Positions 1 to 5,897 of a stretch of 8,074 bases of DNA are shown piece by piece. Made by a program: the position numbers and the translations under genes. Under the pieces are notes generated by a model that worked only from the letters and a program-made list of their open reading frames with translations, did no database searches and had not been told where the DNA came from. Source of the stretch: Hungatella sp. UBA3402 (GTDB taxonomy: Bacteria; Bacillota; Clostridia; Lachnospirales; Lachnospiraceae); assembly GCA_002358555.1 (NCBI GenBank), contig DEPC01000119.1:1-8074 (forward strand), in the 5' to 3' direction. Within the stretch, counting starts at the first letter, position 1, and every line of letters begins with the position of its first letter.

Positions 1-61
1 AACTGTCCGTGTCCAGACTTTGATGCAAACCAAAGAATTTTAATCATATTAATTTTTTATC

Positions 62-66
62 GGAGG
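62..66 (+). promoter_or_regulatory. Ribosome binding site of rpsT (decides the TTG start)
   Basis: A GGAGG core lies 8 nt before the TTG at 75. A GTG in the same frame at 66 overlaps the last base of this site, so it cannot be served by it. This places initiation at the TTG. Confidence 0.85.
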
Positions 67-74
67 TGCCCAGA

Positions 75-338
75 TTGGCTAACATTAAATCTGCAAAAAA
101 GAGAATTCTGGTTGCAGAAACCAGAGCTGCCAGGAATAAAGCTATCAGATCCAAGGTGAAGACTTTTATCAAGAAAGTTGACGCTGCTATCGTTGCCGGT
201 GACAAGGCTGCTGCACAGGCATGTTTAGTAAACGCAATTTCTGAGATTGATAAGGCGTGTACAAAAGGTGTATATCATAAGAACAACGCTTCCAGAAAGA
301 TTTCTCGTCTTAGCAAAGCTGTAAATGCGATGAATTAA
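75..338 (+). CDS. rpsT: 30S ribosomal protein S20
   Basis: This is ribosomal protein S20, a primary 16S rRNA-binding protein of the small subunit. The 87-residue product begins MANIKSAKKR, the usual S20 N-terminus, is rich in Lys, Arg and Ala, and ends with the typical segment HKNNASRKISRLSKAVN. The length matches the family (about 85-90 residues). I chose the TTG at 75 over the in-frame GTG at 66 because GGAGG sits 8 nt before it and because S20 proteins start with Met-Ala-Asn. A UUG start is also known for Escherichia coli rpsT, where it takes part in autoregulation; whether it does so here is open. The gene is monocistronic: a strong terminator follows within 25 bp, and holA converges on it from the other side. 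No convincing promoter is visible in the 74 bp upstream, so it probably lies left of the window. Confidence 0.97.
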   Translation: MANIKSAKKRILVAETRAARNKAIRSKVKTFIKKVDAAIVAGDKAAAQACLVNAISEIDKACTKGVYHKNNASRKISRLSKAVNAMN

Positions 339-359
339 TATAACAGATAAGAATTTAAT

Positions 360-411
360 AATCCCTTCAAAACTGTAGGTGTGGCAGTTTTGAAGGGATT
401 GTTTGTTTTTT
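360..411 (+). terminator. Rho-independent terminator of rpsT
   Basis: A perfect 16-bp stem (360-375 with 385-400) encloses a 9-nt loop and is followed by GTTTGTTTTTTT at 400-411. It begins 21 nt after the rpsT stop codon. On the minus strand the hairpin also follows the holA stop (432), but the sequence after it there is only weakly U-rich, so its use as a bidirectional terminator is possible but less certain. Confidence 0.93.
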
Positions 412-431
412 GGAAGTTATACATTATTTTA

Positions 432-1406
432 TCAATATTGTTTTGTAATTAGCAATTCTACTGCTAATCTCTCATTAAGCTGTCCTGTTTTTGCTGCTTC
501 CTCTGCATCTACACATAGATTCACATAAGACAAAATTTGTTCTCTAGAAAACGCCTTAGCCTGGGACATCACTTTTCCTACCACAAAAGGCTGCAATTTG
601 AGCTTTGAGGCAATACTTCCTCTGTCTAGATTCTGGGTCATCAGCTCTTTTACCTGAAGAATCTGATTAAACTGTCTGGCAATCAAAAACAAAATTCTCA
701 TAGGTGGTTCTTTCAAAGCTAGAAGGTCCTCATAAAATCCCATGGCCAACTTAGTATTTCTGCCCACAATCGCACTCACCATATCAAAAATCTTATTGGT
801 AATCTGAGTTGTACAGATTTCTTCCACATCTTGGTCAGTAATGACTTCTCTCCCCATCGTATAGCTGATAAGCTTTTCTAACTCCATGCGTATATGCTGC
901 ATATCATCTCCACTTTTACTCAAAAGCAGTTCCATGGTCCGCCCAGTAATCTTCTTGCCGTTCTTTGCAAGAATTCCCCCTGCCCAGGAGGATAACTGTT
1001 TGATATCTTGTCTCCCCATCTCTGCGGTATATCCAAAGTCTTTCACTTTTTTGTACAGTTTATTGCGTTTGTCTACTTCTGACTCTACAAACACAAAACA
1101 GGTAGTATCTGGCATCTCTGGAAGATAGTTGACCAATAGCTCTGCACCACTGCCTTTGAATAATCCGCTGTCTTCAATCAGAATGAGACGCCTGTCTCCA
1201 AAAAAAGGCATAGTGTTTGCCAGACTGATAATTTCTTGTAAATCCAGCCCCTTTCCTTCATATTGGTGAAAATTCATAGAATCCTCTCCCACAATAGCCT
1301 CTTTTAACCGCTTTTTATAACTTTTCTTTAAAAAAGATTCCTCACCAAAGAGCAAATATACAGGCTTAAACTGCCTAGTCTTAATATCCTGGTTCAATAC
1401 CTTCAT
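432..1406 (-). CDS. holA: DNA polymerase III, delta subunit
   Basis: HolA (YqeN in Bacillus subtilis) is the clamp-loader subunit that opens the beta sliding clamp during replication in the cytoplasm. The 324-residue product has the usual family length (about 330-345) and landmarks. It starts with the beta-strand and loop VYLLFGEESFL (residues 16-26). Next come TMPFFGDRRLI (65-75), the central ESEVDKRNKLYKK segment (108-120) and the helical lid QHIRMELEKLISY (170-182). The C-terminal collar ends in KTGQLNERLAVELLI (306-320). I place the start at the ATG at 1406, because GAGGAG lies 7 nt upstream; the TTG at 1421 would use that very site as its first codons. The start overlaps the end of the upstream alkyltransferase-like gene by 26 bp, so the two are probably translationally coupled. 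It converges on rpsT, the conserved Firmicutes neighbour. Confidence 0.95.
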   Translation of the reverse strand: MKVLNQDIKTRQFKPVYLLFGEESFLKKSYKKRLKEAIVGEDSMNFHQYEGKGLDLQEIISLANTMPFFGDRRLILIEDSGLFKGSGAELLVNYLPEMPDTTCFVFVESEVDKRNKLYKKVKDFGYTAEMGRQDIKQLSSWAGGILAKNGKKITGRTMELLLSKSGDDMQHIRMELEKLISYTMGREVITDQDVEEICTTQITNKIFDMVSAIVGRNTKLAMGFYEDLLALKEPPMRILFLIARQFNQILQVKELMTQNLDRGSIASKLKLQPFVVGKVMSQAKAFSREQILSYVNLCVDAEEAAKTGQLNERLAVELLITKQY

Positions 1407-1767
1407 GAATATTCTCCTCAAACAACTTGTTTAGATATTCTGCCTCCTGAATTGTGTTCTTCCACCCATATTTTTTTAAATTTACCTGCCATCCCTTCTC
1501 TGTTTCGACGACACAAATTCCCTCTGCTTCCAGAAGCATTTTCTGCATATCATAAGTTTCAAAATAGGCAGCTCCGCTTAACATTCCTCTAGAATTTACT
1601 ATCCGATATGAAGGAATATTTTTTCCAACTAATCCATGCTTCAACCCATATCCTACCTGTCTAGAGTTTTTTGGTTTCCCGCATAGTAATGCCACCTGTC
1701 CATAGGTTGCTACCTTTCCTTCTGGAATTCTCCTACATACAATACCGATTCTTTTATAGAAATCCAT
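1381..1767 (-). CDS. Alkyltransferase-like (MGMT-family) protein without the catalytic cysteine
   Basis: This 128-residue protein matches the DNA-binding domain of O6-alkylguanine-DNA alkyltransferase. It has the winged-helix segment IPEGKVATYGQVALLCG (14-30), the Tyr of that helix (Y22) and the arginine-finger region SRQVGYGLKH (35-44). The family's active-site PCHRV is replaced by PSYRIVNSRG (52-61): the methyl-accepting Cys is Ser53 and the following His is Tyr54. It therefore cannot be a standard suicide alkyltransferase. Known alkyltransferase-like (ATL) proteins also lack the Cys, usually having Trp, and flag alkylated guanine for nucleotide excision repair; a similar sensing role is inferred here. 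The start at 1767 has an AAAGGAT-type ribosome binding site 7 nt upstream and overlaps the preceding gene by 14 bp. Its last codons contain the holA ribosome binding site. The C-terminal extension after residue 103 has no clear family match. Confidence 0.85.
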   Translation of the reverse strand: MDFYKRIGIVCRRIPEGKVATYGQVALLCGKPKNSRQVGYGLKHGLVGKNIPSYRIVNSRGMLSGAAYFETYDMQKMLLEAEGICVVETEKGWQVNLKKYGWKNTIQEAEYLNKLFEENIHEGIEPGY

Positions 1768-2203
1768 TTTCTATCCTTTCAACTAATGCTACCATCCTCT
1801 CCCCCAATCCATCTGCCCATTTCTCTGTATAAAAGGCTGAATAAGGCAGATTTCTATCCTTTCGCATTTGAATACATTGGGGAAGCTTGGACCATATAAT
1901 AGAAGGAAACCCTACTATAAACAGATAAAGAGGTCCTAGCATCAACGATTGCCATGTATGCCCATATTCATGAACTGCCATCTGTTGACACCATATTTCT
2001 TCTTTATCAGGAGTAAAGATAAACAGACCAAGAGAAATTCCTCCTTTTAAGTTCCATTTTGTATAGATGGCACCATGATATATTTCATGAGGAGCTTTTA
2101 AGAAGTACAAAAATACCATCAGCCCCAAGCTAGACTGAATAATTCCCCAAGTACATTGTAGTAGGAGATAGACAATTTTAAGCAAAAAGTTTATTAAGCC
2201 CAT
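1754..2203 (-). CDS. Membrane protein with an HEYGH zinc-metalloprotease motif, function unknown
   Basis: This 149-residue protein has a very hydrophobic N-terminus (about 5-35, one long or two short membrane segments). A zinc-binding HExxH motif, HEYGH, follows at 78-82, directly before a second hydrophobic segment QSLMLGPLYLFIVGFPSIIW (85-104). Near the C-terminus comes FYTEKWADGLG (124-134). The spacing of HEYGH and the later ExxAD (E127, A130, D131) resembles the zinc ligands of gluzincin membrane proteases such as M48, which suggests a small membrane-bound metallopeptidase. No named family is recognised and no substrate can be proposed. The start at 2203 has AGGG 9 nt upstream. It is the first gene of an overlapping trio with the alkyltransferase-like gene and holA, and it begins about 95 bp after a terminator. 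I found no convincing consensus promoter in that gap. Confidence 0.75.
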   Translation of the reverse strand: MGLINFLLKIVYLLLQCTWGIIQSSLGLMVFLYFLKAPHEIYHGAIYTKWNLKGGISLGLFIFTPDKEEIWCQQMAVHEYGHTWQSLMLGPLYLFIVGFPSIIWSKLPQCIQMRKDRNLPYSAFYTEKWADGLGERMVALVERIENGFL

Positions 2204-2296
2204 AATGCTCTTCCCTTTTGTAATAGCTTAGACACCAGTATCCTCATGCTGGGATTAAAAAGTATTGGCCTTTATCTTGCATTAACTCTCAATTTT

Positions 2297-2406
2297 AAAA
2301 TAAAAAGAACTATTGCAAAATGACAGATTCCTACAATATATCATATGGATACTGCTGATATCACAAGCATATATTGTAGAATTATTGTATTTTGCAACAG
2401 TCCCTT
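2297..2406 (-). terminator. Long hairpin terminator after the lipoprotein gene
   Basis: A long imperfect inverted repeat starts 53 nt after the lipoprotein stop codon. The outer arms (2304-2321 with 2389-2406) pair over 18 bp and the inner arms (2331-2341 with 2369-2379) over 11 bp, with 9-nt internal segments on each side and a 27-nt apical loop. In minus-strand RNA the outer arm is fully paired if three G-U pairs are allowed; in plus-strand RNA these become A-C mismatches. The RNA continues as UUUUUAUUUU (2306 down to 2297). Polarity and U-tract both point to termination of minus-strand transcription. It is unusually long for a terminator, so a second role or an origin as a small inverted-repeat element is possible. 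Confidence 0.7.
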
Positions 2407-2458
2407 AACTTTACTCTTCTTTGAATAACTATAATGATTTCGTCATCAAACTATCAAA

Positions 2459-3652
2459 TTATTCAACTGCACTTAAAATAGCTGCAATATAGTTCATCTT
2501 ATCTACCAGAGTAGCACCAGACACTGCATCTACAGTTTCCTTTTTCTCCTCTGCTTCCAGTTGGTCTCTTTGGTCAGCTACATTTTCTCCTTCTAACTCA
2601 GCCTCTTCTTCTTCAGCTAAGCTCTGTCCAACCAGCTCCTCCAATTCCAGAATGGTCTTGCCATTGACAAATTCCTGGATTGCATCAAAGTTGGCTGCAA
2701 TCTCCTTAGTAGAACCTGCCTTCTTCATATTTTCAGAATAGTAGGTATTATTAACTCTCTTAGAGCCAAGAACCTTTCCGTCCAAAATGCTTCCGTCCTC
2801 TGTAAAGAAATCACTGTTTGGAACACCAATCTGTTCACTGTCTAAGAACTGGAATTCGTCGATATAGGACAGAACTATGCTATTTCCATCTGACAAAGCG
2901 GCTGCTAGAGTAAAGCATTTGTTTCCATGAGCTGCAGCTTCTTGTACATTCAACATCAGATTTGATGGGTCATCTTCATAGACAACTGCTGTATTTTCCT
3001 TTGCTGCCTTTGCTGCATCTACAATAACGCCAAGATAGTTTCCAGTATTTACCAATGTAGCACCAGACACTGCATCCAGTACTTCCTCAGAAGACTTGCC
3101 TGCTAATTCTTCTAACTCTGCAATCGTCTTTCCTGCTGCAAATCCCTGAATCTCATCAAAATTTACAGAAATCATCTGTGTAGAGCCTGCCTGTTTCATT
3201 AATTCTGAATAATACTCATTATTCTCTCTCTTGGAAGCTAACAATTTGCCTGCTGCAACACTTCCGTCTTCGACAAATGCCTCGCTGTTGGGAACACCAA
3301 TCTGTTCACTGTCCAGGAACTGATATTCATCAATATAGGCCGCTATAATGGTATCATTGTCATCAACAACTGCGGTTGCCACAGTAAAAACCTGATTTCC
3401 ATTAGCAGCCCCCTGTACCTGACCTATCCTTAAATTCACAGGACCCTCCTGCTTTTCTGGTTCTTTAGCAGCTTCTGTTGTCTCCTCTGCTGTTGTAGTT
3501 TCTTCTGGTGCAGAGGTAGTTGTTGTCTCTGGAGCAGCAGTAGTGGTAGGAGCTTCTGCTGTTGTGGTATTGTCACCAGAACTTGAACAGGCTGTCAAGG
3601 ATGCACTACATGCTACAATTAACATAGCTTTTACAAGATTTCTTTTTTTCAT
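2459..3652 (-). CDS. Surface lipoprotein with two FMN-binding-type repeats (putative flavinylated electron carrier)
   Basis: This 397-residue protein has a signal peptide with the lipobox LTAC, so Cys22 should be lipidated and the protein anchored outside the membrane. A Thr/Glu/Ala-rich linker (about 27-62) acts as a spacer. Two tandem repeats follow (72-215 and 231-397). Each ends in DAVSGAT (193-199 and 375-381), which fits the D-x-x-(S/T)-G-A-T site where ApbE attaches FMN to the Thr in NqrC, RnfG and PplA-like proteins; Thr199 and Thr381 are the predicted sites. Repeat 2 has an acidic insert (345-372) before its motif. Listeria PplA, a lipoprotein with two FMN sites used in extracellular electron transfer, is the closest functional parallel known to me, but the repeats here have their own sequence character, such as FLDSEQIGVPNS. 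No apbE or NADH dehydrogenase gene is in the window. The start has GGAGG 7 nt upstream, and a good promoter and a terminator flank the gene. Confidence 0.82.
   Translation of the reverse strand: MKKRNLVKAMLIVACSASLTACSSSGDNTTTAEAPTTTAAPETTTTSAPEETTTAEETTEAAKEPEKQEGPVNLRIGQVQGAANGNQVFTVATAVVDDNDTIIAAYIDEYQFLDSEQIGVPNSEAFVEDGSVAAGKLLASKRENNEYYSELMKQAGSTQMISVNFDEIQGFAAGKTIAELEELAGKSSEEVLDAVSGATLVNTGNYLGVIVDAAKAAKENTAVVYEDDPSNLMLNVQEAAAHGNKCFTLAAALSDGNSIVLSYIDEFQFLDSEQIGVPNSDFFTEDGSILDGKVLGSKRVNNTYYSENMKKAGSTKEIAANFDAIQEFVNGKTILELEELVGQSLAEEEEAELEGENVADQRDQLEAEEKKETVDAVSGATLVDKMNYIAAILSAVE
2621..2872 (-). repeat. Internal repeat, copy 2, of the lipoprotein gene
   Basis: This encodes residues 261-344. 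It aligns without gaps to residues 104-187 (copy 1), with 58 of 84 residues identical by hand count. The two copies are 471 bp apart and share DNA stretches such as CCAATCTGTTCACTGTC. This indicates an in-gene domain duplication. Confidence 0.9.
3092..3343 (-). repeat. Internal repeat, copy 1, of the lipoprotein gene
   Basis: This encodes residues 104-187, the membrane-proximal copy. Conserved blocks shared with copy 2 are YIDE, QFLDSEQIGVPNS, the Y-Y-S-E and A-G-S-T segments, and GKTI followed by ELEEL. Copy 1 lacks the acidic insert that precedes the flavinylation motif in copy 2. Confidence 0.9.
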
Positions 3653-3698
3653 AACTTATCCTCCAATAGATAGCTGTTAATCAAAAGATTACCCCTAC

Positions 3699-3727
3699 AC
3701 TATACCCTATTTCCCATAACAAAACAA
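3699..3727 (-). promoter_or_regulatory. Sigma-A promoter of the lipoprotein gene
   Basis: On the minus strand, TTGTTT (3722-3727) and TATAGT (3699-3704) are separated by 17 bp. Transcription would start near 3692, about 40 nt before the start codon at 3652. No clear terminator separates it from the transporter gene upstream, so some read-through is also possible. Confidence 0.7.
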
Positions 3728-3779
3728 GCAAAAAATAAAGTTTTCTATATATTTCTAAAGTTATGAAATAATAATTTTT

Positions 3780-5114
3780 TTATTCTCTACTTTTTCTTCC
3801 TTCATATAGTACATAAATCAAAGTATATATTGCCATAATTCCAGATACAATGGGAGCGATTTTTCCAAGCATTCCTAAATCCTGAGAAAAATAGTTTCCA
3901 AACAGATAGACCATAGGGATTCGCAGAACCAAAGCTCCTGCACTACAACTCACCATAGTCCATAAAGTCTTTGATTTGCCATTTAAATATCCATTTAAGC
4001 AAAATACCATAGCTACCATGATATAGTCATAGCTACAGGAACGGAAAAATGGAATTCCTGCCTTGATAATTTCCTTATCTTTTGTAAATGCTCCTATCAT
4101 CGTTTCTGGATTTATCTGAGCCCATATCCAAAACAGCATGGACACTCCAAGGGCAAATCCCATGCTCATCCATAATGCTTTTCTGGCCCTTTCTGGCTTT
4201 CCTGCTCCCATATTCTGAGCTGTAATTGCTGCAAGAGCATTGGCCATAGAAGTAGCTGTCAGCATAGCAAACACATCATACTTGCTCCCAATCCCCACCA
4301 CAGAAGCTGCAAACACCCCACAGCGATTCATCACTGTCATTAAATATAAAAATGAAATCCTTACCATCAATTCCTGTAAAGAAATAGGAACTCCGACAGA
4401 TGCCAACTGCTTTGCCAACTCTTTGTGAATGTTAAAGGAAGATAGCTTAAAATCAAATACAAAGGAATGCATTTTCAGATATACAACAGCAATCCCCATA
4501 CTTACTCCCTGAGAAATAACAGTAGCAAAAGCGGTTCCTGCAACTCCCATATTGGCATAATGGACAAACACAAAATCTAGCATAATATTCAATACACAGG
4601 CAACAGCTACAAATATCATAGGTCTTTTGGAATCTCCACATCCACGTAGAATAGCACTGATAGAATTATATCCACAGATAAAAAAATTTCCCCATGCACA
4701 TACAGCCACATAGCTCATCGTCAATTCAAAAGACTCCTCTGGTGTGTTGAGCACAGTCAACAGAGGAGCCTCAACTATTAACATTAATCCTGTCAGTAAG
4801 AGAGCAAATACAGAAAATACGGTCAAAGTTGTCCCGATTGCTCTCTTCACCATTTCTAGATTCTTTTGTCCTATATAATTTCCAATAACAATAGTACTTC
4901 CAAGAGTCAACCCTGATGATAGACTGGTGACAATCTGAGTCACCTGTGTTCCTGTGGAGACTGCAGCAACGCTTTTTGCATCACAATATTTACCCACTAC
5001 AAACAAATCTACTGCTCCATACAAAGACTGTAATAGATTGGCCAAAAGAAATGGAACTGCAAACATGCATAATGTCCCAAGCAAACTCCCCTCTGTTAAG
5101 TCCTGCTGCTTCAT
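3780..5114 (-). CDS. MATE-family multidrug/cation antiporter
   Basis: This is a 444-residue polytopic membrane protein with the length and about twelve hydrophobic segments expected of the MATE family. These transporters export organic cations, drugs or metabolites in exchange for Na+ or H+. Family signatures are the N-terminal LANLLQSLYGAVDLFVVG (24-41), the AILRGCGDSKRPM loop (154-166), LNIMLDFVFV (175-184), the GVAGTAFATVISQ segment (190-202), and in the second half the QNMGAGKPERARKAL loop, which mirrors the first half. The substrate cannot be read from sequence; clostridial genomes carry many such paralogues. The start at 5114 has GGAG 4 nt and AGAGG 9 nt upstream. The 172-bp gap before it contains candidate promoters and an inverted repeat that could bind a regulator. 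No regulator gene is adjacent. After the stop codon, 53 bp separate the gene from the -35 box of the lipoprotein promoter, with no clear terminator. Confidence 0.92.
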   Translation of the reverse strand: MKQQDLTEGSLLGTLCMFAVPFLLANLLQSLYGAVDLFVVGKYCDAKSVAAVSTGTQVTQIVTSLSSGLTLGSTIVIGNYIGQKNLEMVKRAIGTTLTVFSVFALLLTGLMLIVEAPLLTVLNTPEESFELTMSYVAVCAWGNFFICGYNSISAILRGCGDSKRPMIFVAVACVLNIMLDFVFVHYANMGVAGTAFATVISQGVSMGIAVVYLKMHSFVFDFKLSSFNIHKELAKQLASVGVPISLQELMVRISFLYLMTVMNRCGVFAASVVGIGSKYDVFAMLTATSMANALAAITAQNMGAGKPERARKALWMSMGFALGVSMLFWIWAQINPETMIGAFTKDKEIIKAGIPFFRSCSYDYIMVAMVFCLNGYLNGKSKTLWTMVSCSAGALVLRIPMVYLFGNYFSQDLGMLGKIAPIVSGIMAIYTLIYVLYEGRKSRE

Positions 5115-5164
5115 AATTCTCCGCCTCTTTTCCTTCTGACAATTTGTACTTTTATTTTCGTATA

Positions 5165-5202
5165 GTTATCAATACATCTAGTACTACAGCGAACTTGATA
5201 AC
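5165..5202. promoter_or_regulatory. Inverted repeat upstream of the MATE gene, possible operator
   Basis: GTTATCAA (5165-5172) and TTGATAAC (5195-5202) form a perfect 8-bp inverted repeat with a 22-bp spacer. A palindromic TAGTACTA (5179-5186) lies near its centre, and a further dyad, ATAAC-C-GTTAT, is at 5198-5208. The repeat overlaps the -35 of one candidate promoter and the start region of another. Binding by a repressor is inferred, not shown. Confidence 0.35.
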
Positions 5203-5203
5203 C

Positions 5204-5232
5204 GTTATATCTGCAAAATCACTAAATTTCAT
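5204..5232 (-). promoter_or_regulatory. Candidate promoter of the MATE gene
   Basis: On the minus strand, ATGAAA (5227-5232) and TATAAC (5204-5209) are 17 bp apart. An alternative is TTGATA (5167-5172) with TACAAA (5143-5148), spaced 18 bp. Both match the sigma-A consensus at 9 of 12 positions, and sequence alone does not decide between them. Confidence 0.4.
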
Positions 5233-5286
5233 TTACTCTATCGTCCAAATTTTGTTTGTCTGCTGTAGTTAATCATTCTGAATATT

Positions 5287-5781
5287 CTACTCAGCTTCTG
5301 TTTTCTTCTCGCTGAATCCATCTATAATCGTAGCTGCCCCGCTGATATAAGGATAATGGCAATCATAATCTTCTGGCTTTCCCACCCATAGCTGATAATA
5401 TTTCTTCTTGGCAATCTGCATATAGACTTCCTTTGCATCAAATCGGTCTCCTAAGGCATTTTGTGATACTTCATAAGTCACTTCATTTCCATCTCTGTCT
5501 TCTGTATGCAAAAGATATACATCTTCCCCATCAATTTGTACAATTTCTTTTCGTGCCAGATAAACCTCAACCATCTGAGTTTCTGTACGCTGTTTTGGCT
5601 TTGGCAACTTTGGCAACATAGATATAACCCCAATAAGCAATACCACTAAAATGCCCATGAGGATATACTTGGTTCCTTTTGTCAAAAATACAGGTCCTTT
5701 TCCAGTCTTGGTTTCCCGTTCCTCGTCGAATTCTTCTAGCTCATAATCATAATCTTCGTCCATCATATCATCTTCTCTCAT
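5287..5781 (-). CDS. Acidic single-pass membrane protein of unknown function
   Basis: This 164-residue protein is not recognised as a named family. Its N-terminus (1-23) is strongly acidic (MREDDMMDEDYDYELEEFDE) and should be cytoplasmic. One transmembrane helix follows (about 37-56, preceded by Lys residues), and then a domain of about 105 residues that should lie outside. That domain has alternating beta-type segments (MVEVYLARKEIVQIDGEDVY, DGNEVTYEVS) and an aromatic stretch KKKYYQLWVGKPEDYDCHYPYIS. I chose the ATG at 5781 because GGGAGG (5790-5795) lies 8 nt upstream and a consensus promoter lies just before it. An in-frame ATG at 5901 overlaps the comEC stop in ATGA fashion but has no good ribosome binding site. 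The gene directly follows comEC, but nothing ties it to DNA uptake. No clear terminator follows. Confidence 0.8.
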   Translation of the reverse strand: MREDDMMDEDYDYELEEFDEERETKTGKGPVFLTKGTKYILMGILVVLLIGVISMLPKLPKPKQRTETQMVEVYLARKEIVQIDGEDVYLLHTEDRDGNEVTYEVSQNALGDRFDAKEVYMQIAKKKYYQLWVGKPEDYDCHYPYISGAATIIDGFSEKKTEAE

Positions 5782-5789
5782 CTTACCAA

Positions 5790-5795
5790 CCTCCC
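5790..5795 (-). promoter_or_regulatory. Ribosome binding site deciding the start at 5781
   Basis: GGGAGG on the minus strand, 8 nt before the ATG at 5781. It is much stronger than anything in front of the alternative ATG at 5901. Confidence 0.85.
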
Positions 5796-5824
5796 TGATA
5801 ATCGGATATAGTTCCTTTTTCCCT

Positions 5825-5853
5825 ATTATACTTAAGACTCTCCTGGTTTTCAA
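5825..5853 (-). promoter_or_regulatory. Near-consensus sigma-A promoter after comEC
   Basis: On the minus strand, TTGAAA (5848-5853) and a perfect TATAAT (5825-5830) are separated by exactly 17 bp. The predicted start site is near 5818, giving a leader of about 37 nt to the ATG at 5781. It begins 45 bp downstream of the comEC stop, so the small membrane protein gene can be expressed independently of comEC. Confidence 0.85.
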
Positions 5854-5897
5854 GCGGTTTCCATCATCAGAAATCCCAATATAACTGTTTTCTTTAA

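Noticed and set aside
40..58. Small hairpin TTAAT-CAT-ATTAA followed by six T residues before rpsT
   Set aside because: The stem is only five A-T pairs and would be unstable; it is not enough to call an attenuator.
66..74. GTG start for rpsT at 66
   Set aside because: It overlaps the GGAGG site, and S20 proteins begin at the Met-Ala-Asn encoded from 75.
1407..1421. TTG start for holA at 1421
   Set aside because: The first codons would be the GAGGAG site that serves the ATG at 1406.
2282..2410. Mobile-element reading of the inverted repeat, with TTAACT as a target duplication
   Set aside because: The hexamers are not directly adjacent to both repeat ends, there is no transposase, and the U-tract supports a terminator instead.
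3467..3574. Repetitive DNA in the lipoprotein gene
   Set aside because: It is low-complexity coding for the Thr/Glu/Ala linker, not a separate repeat element or CRISPR array.
4240..5139. Short open frames overlapping the MATE gene on both strands
   Set aside because: They lie within or across a well-supported transporter gene and lack ribosome binding sites and recognisable sequence.
5183..5269. Distant inverted repeat ACTACAGC (5183-5190) and GCTGTAGT (5262-5269)
   Set aside because: It is only 8 bp with about 70 bp between the arms and is plausible by chance in AT-rich intergenic DNA.
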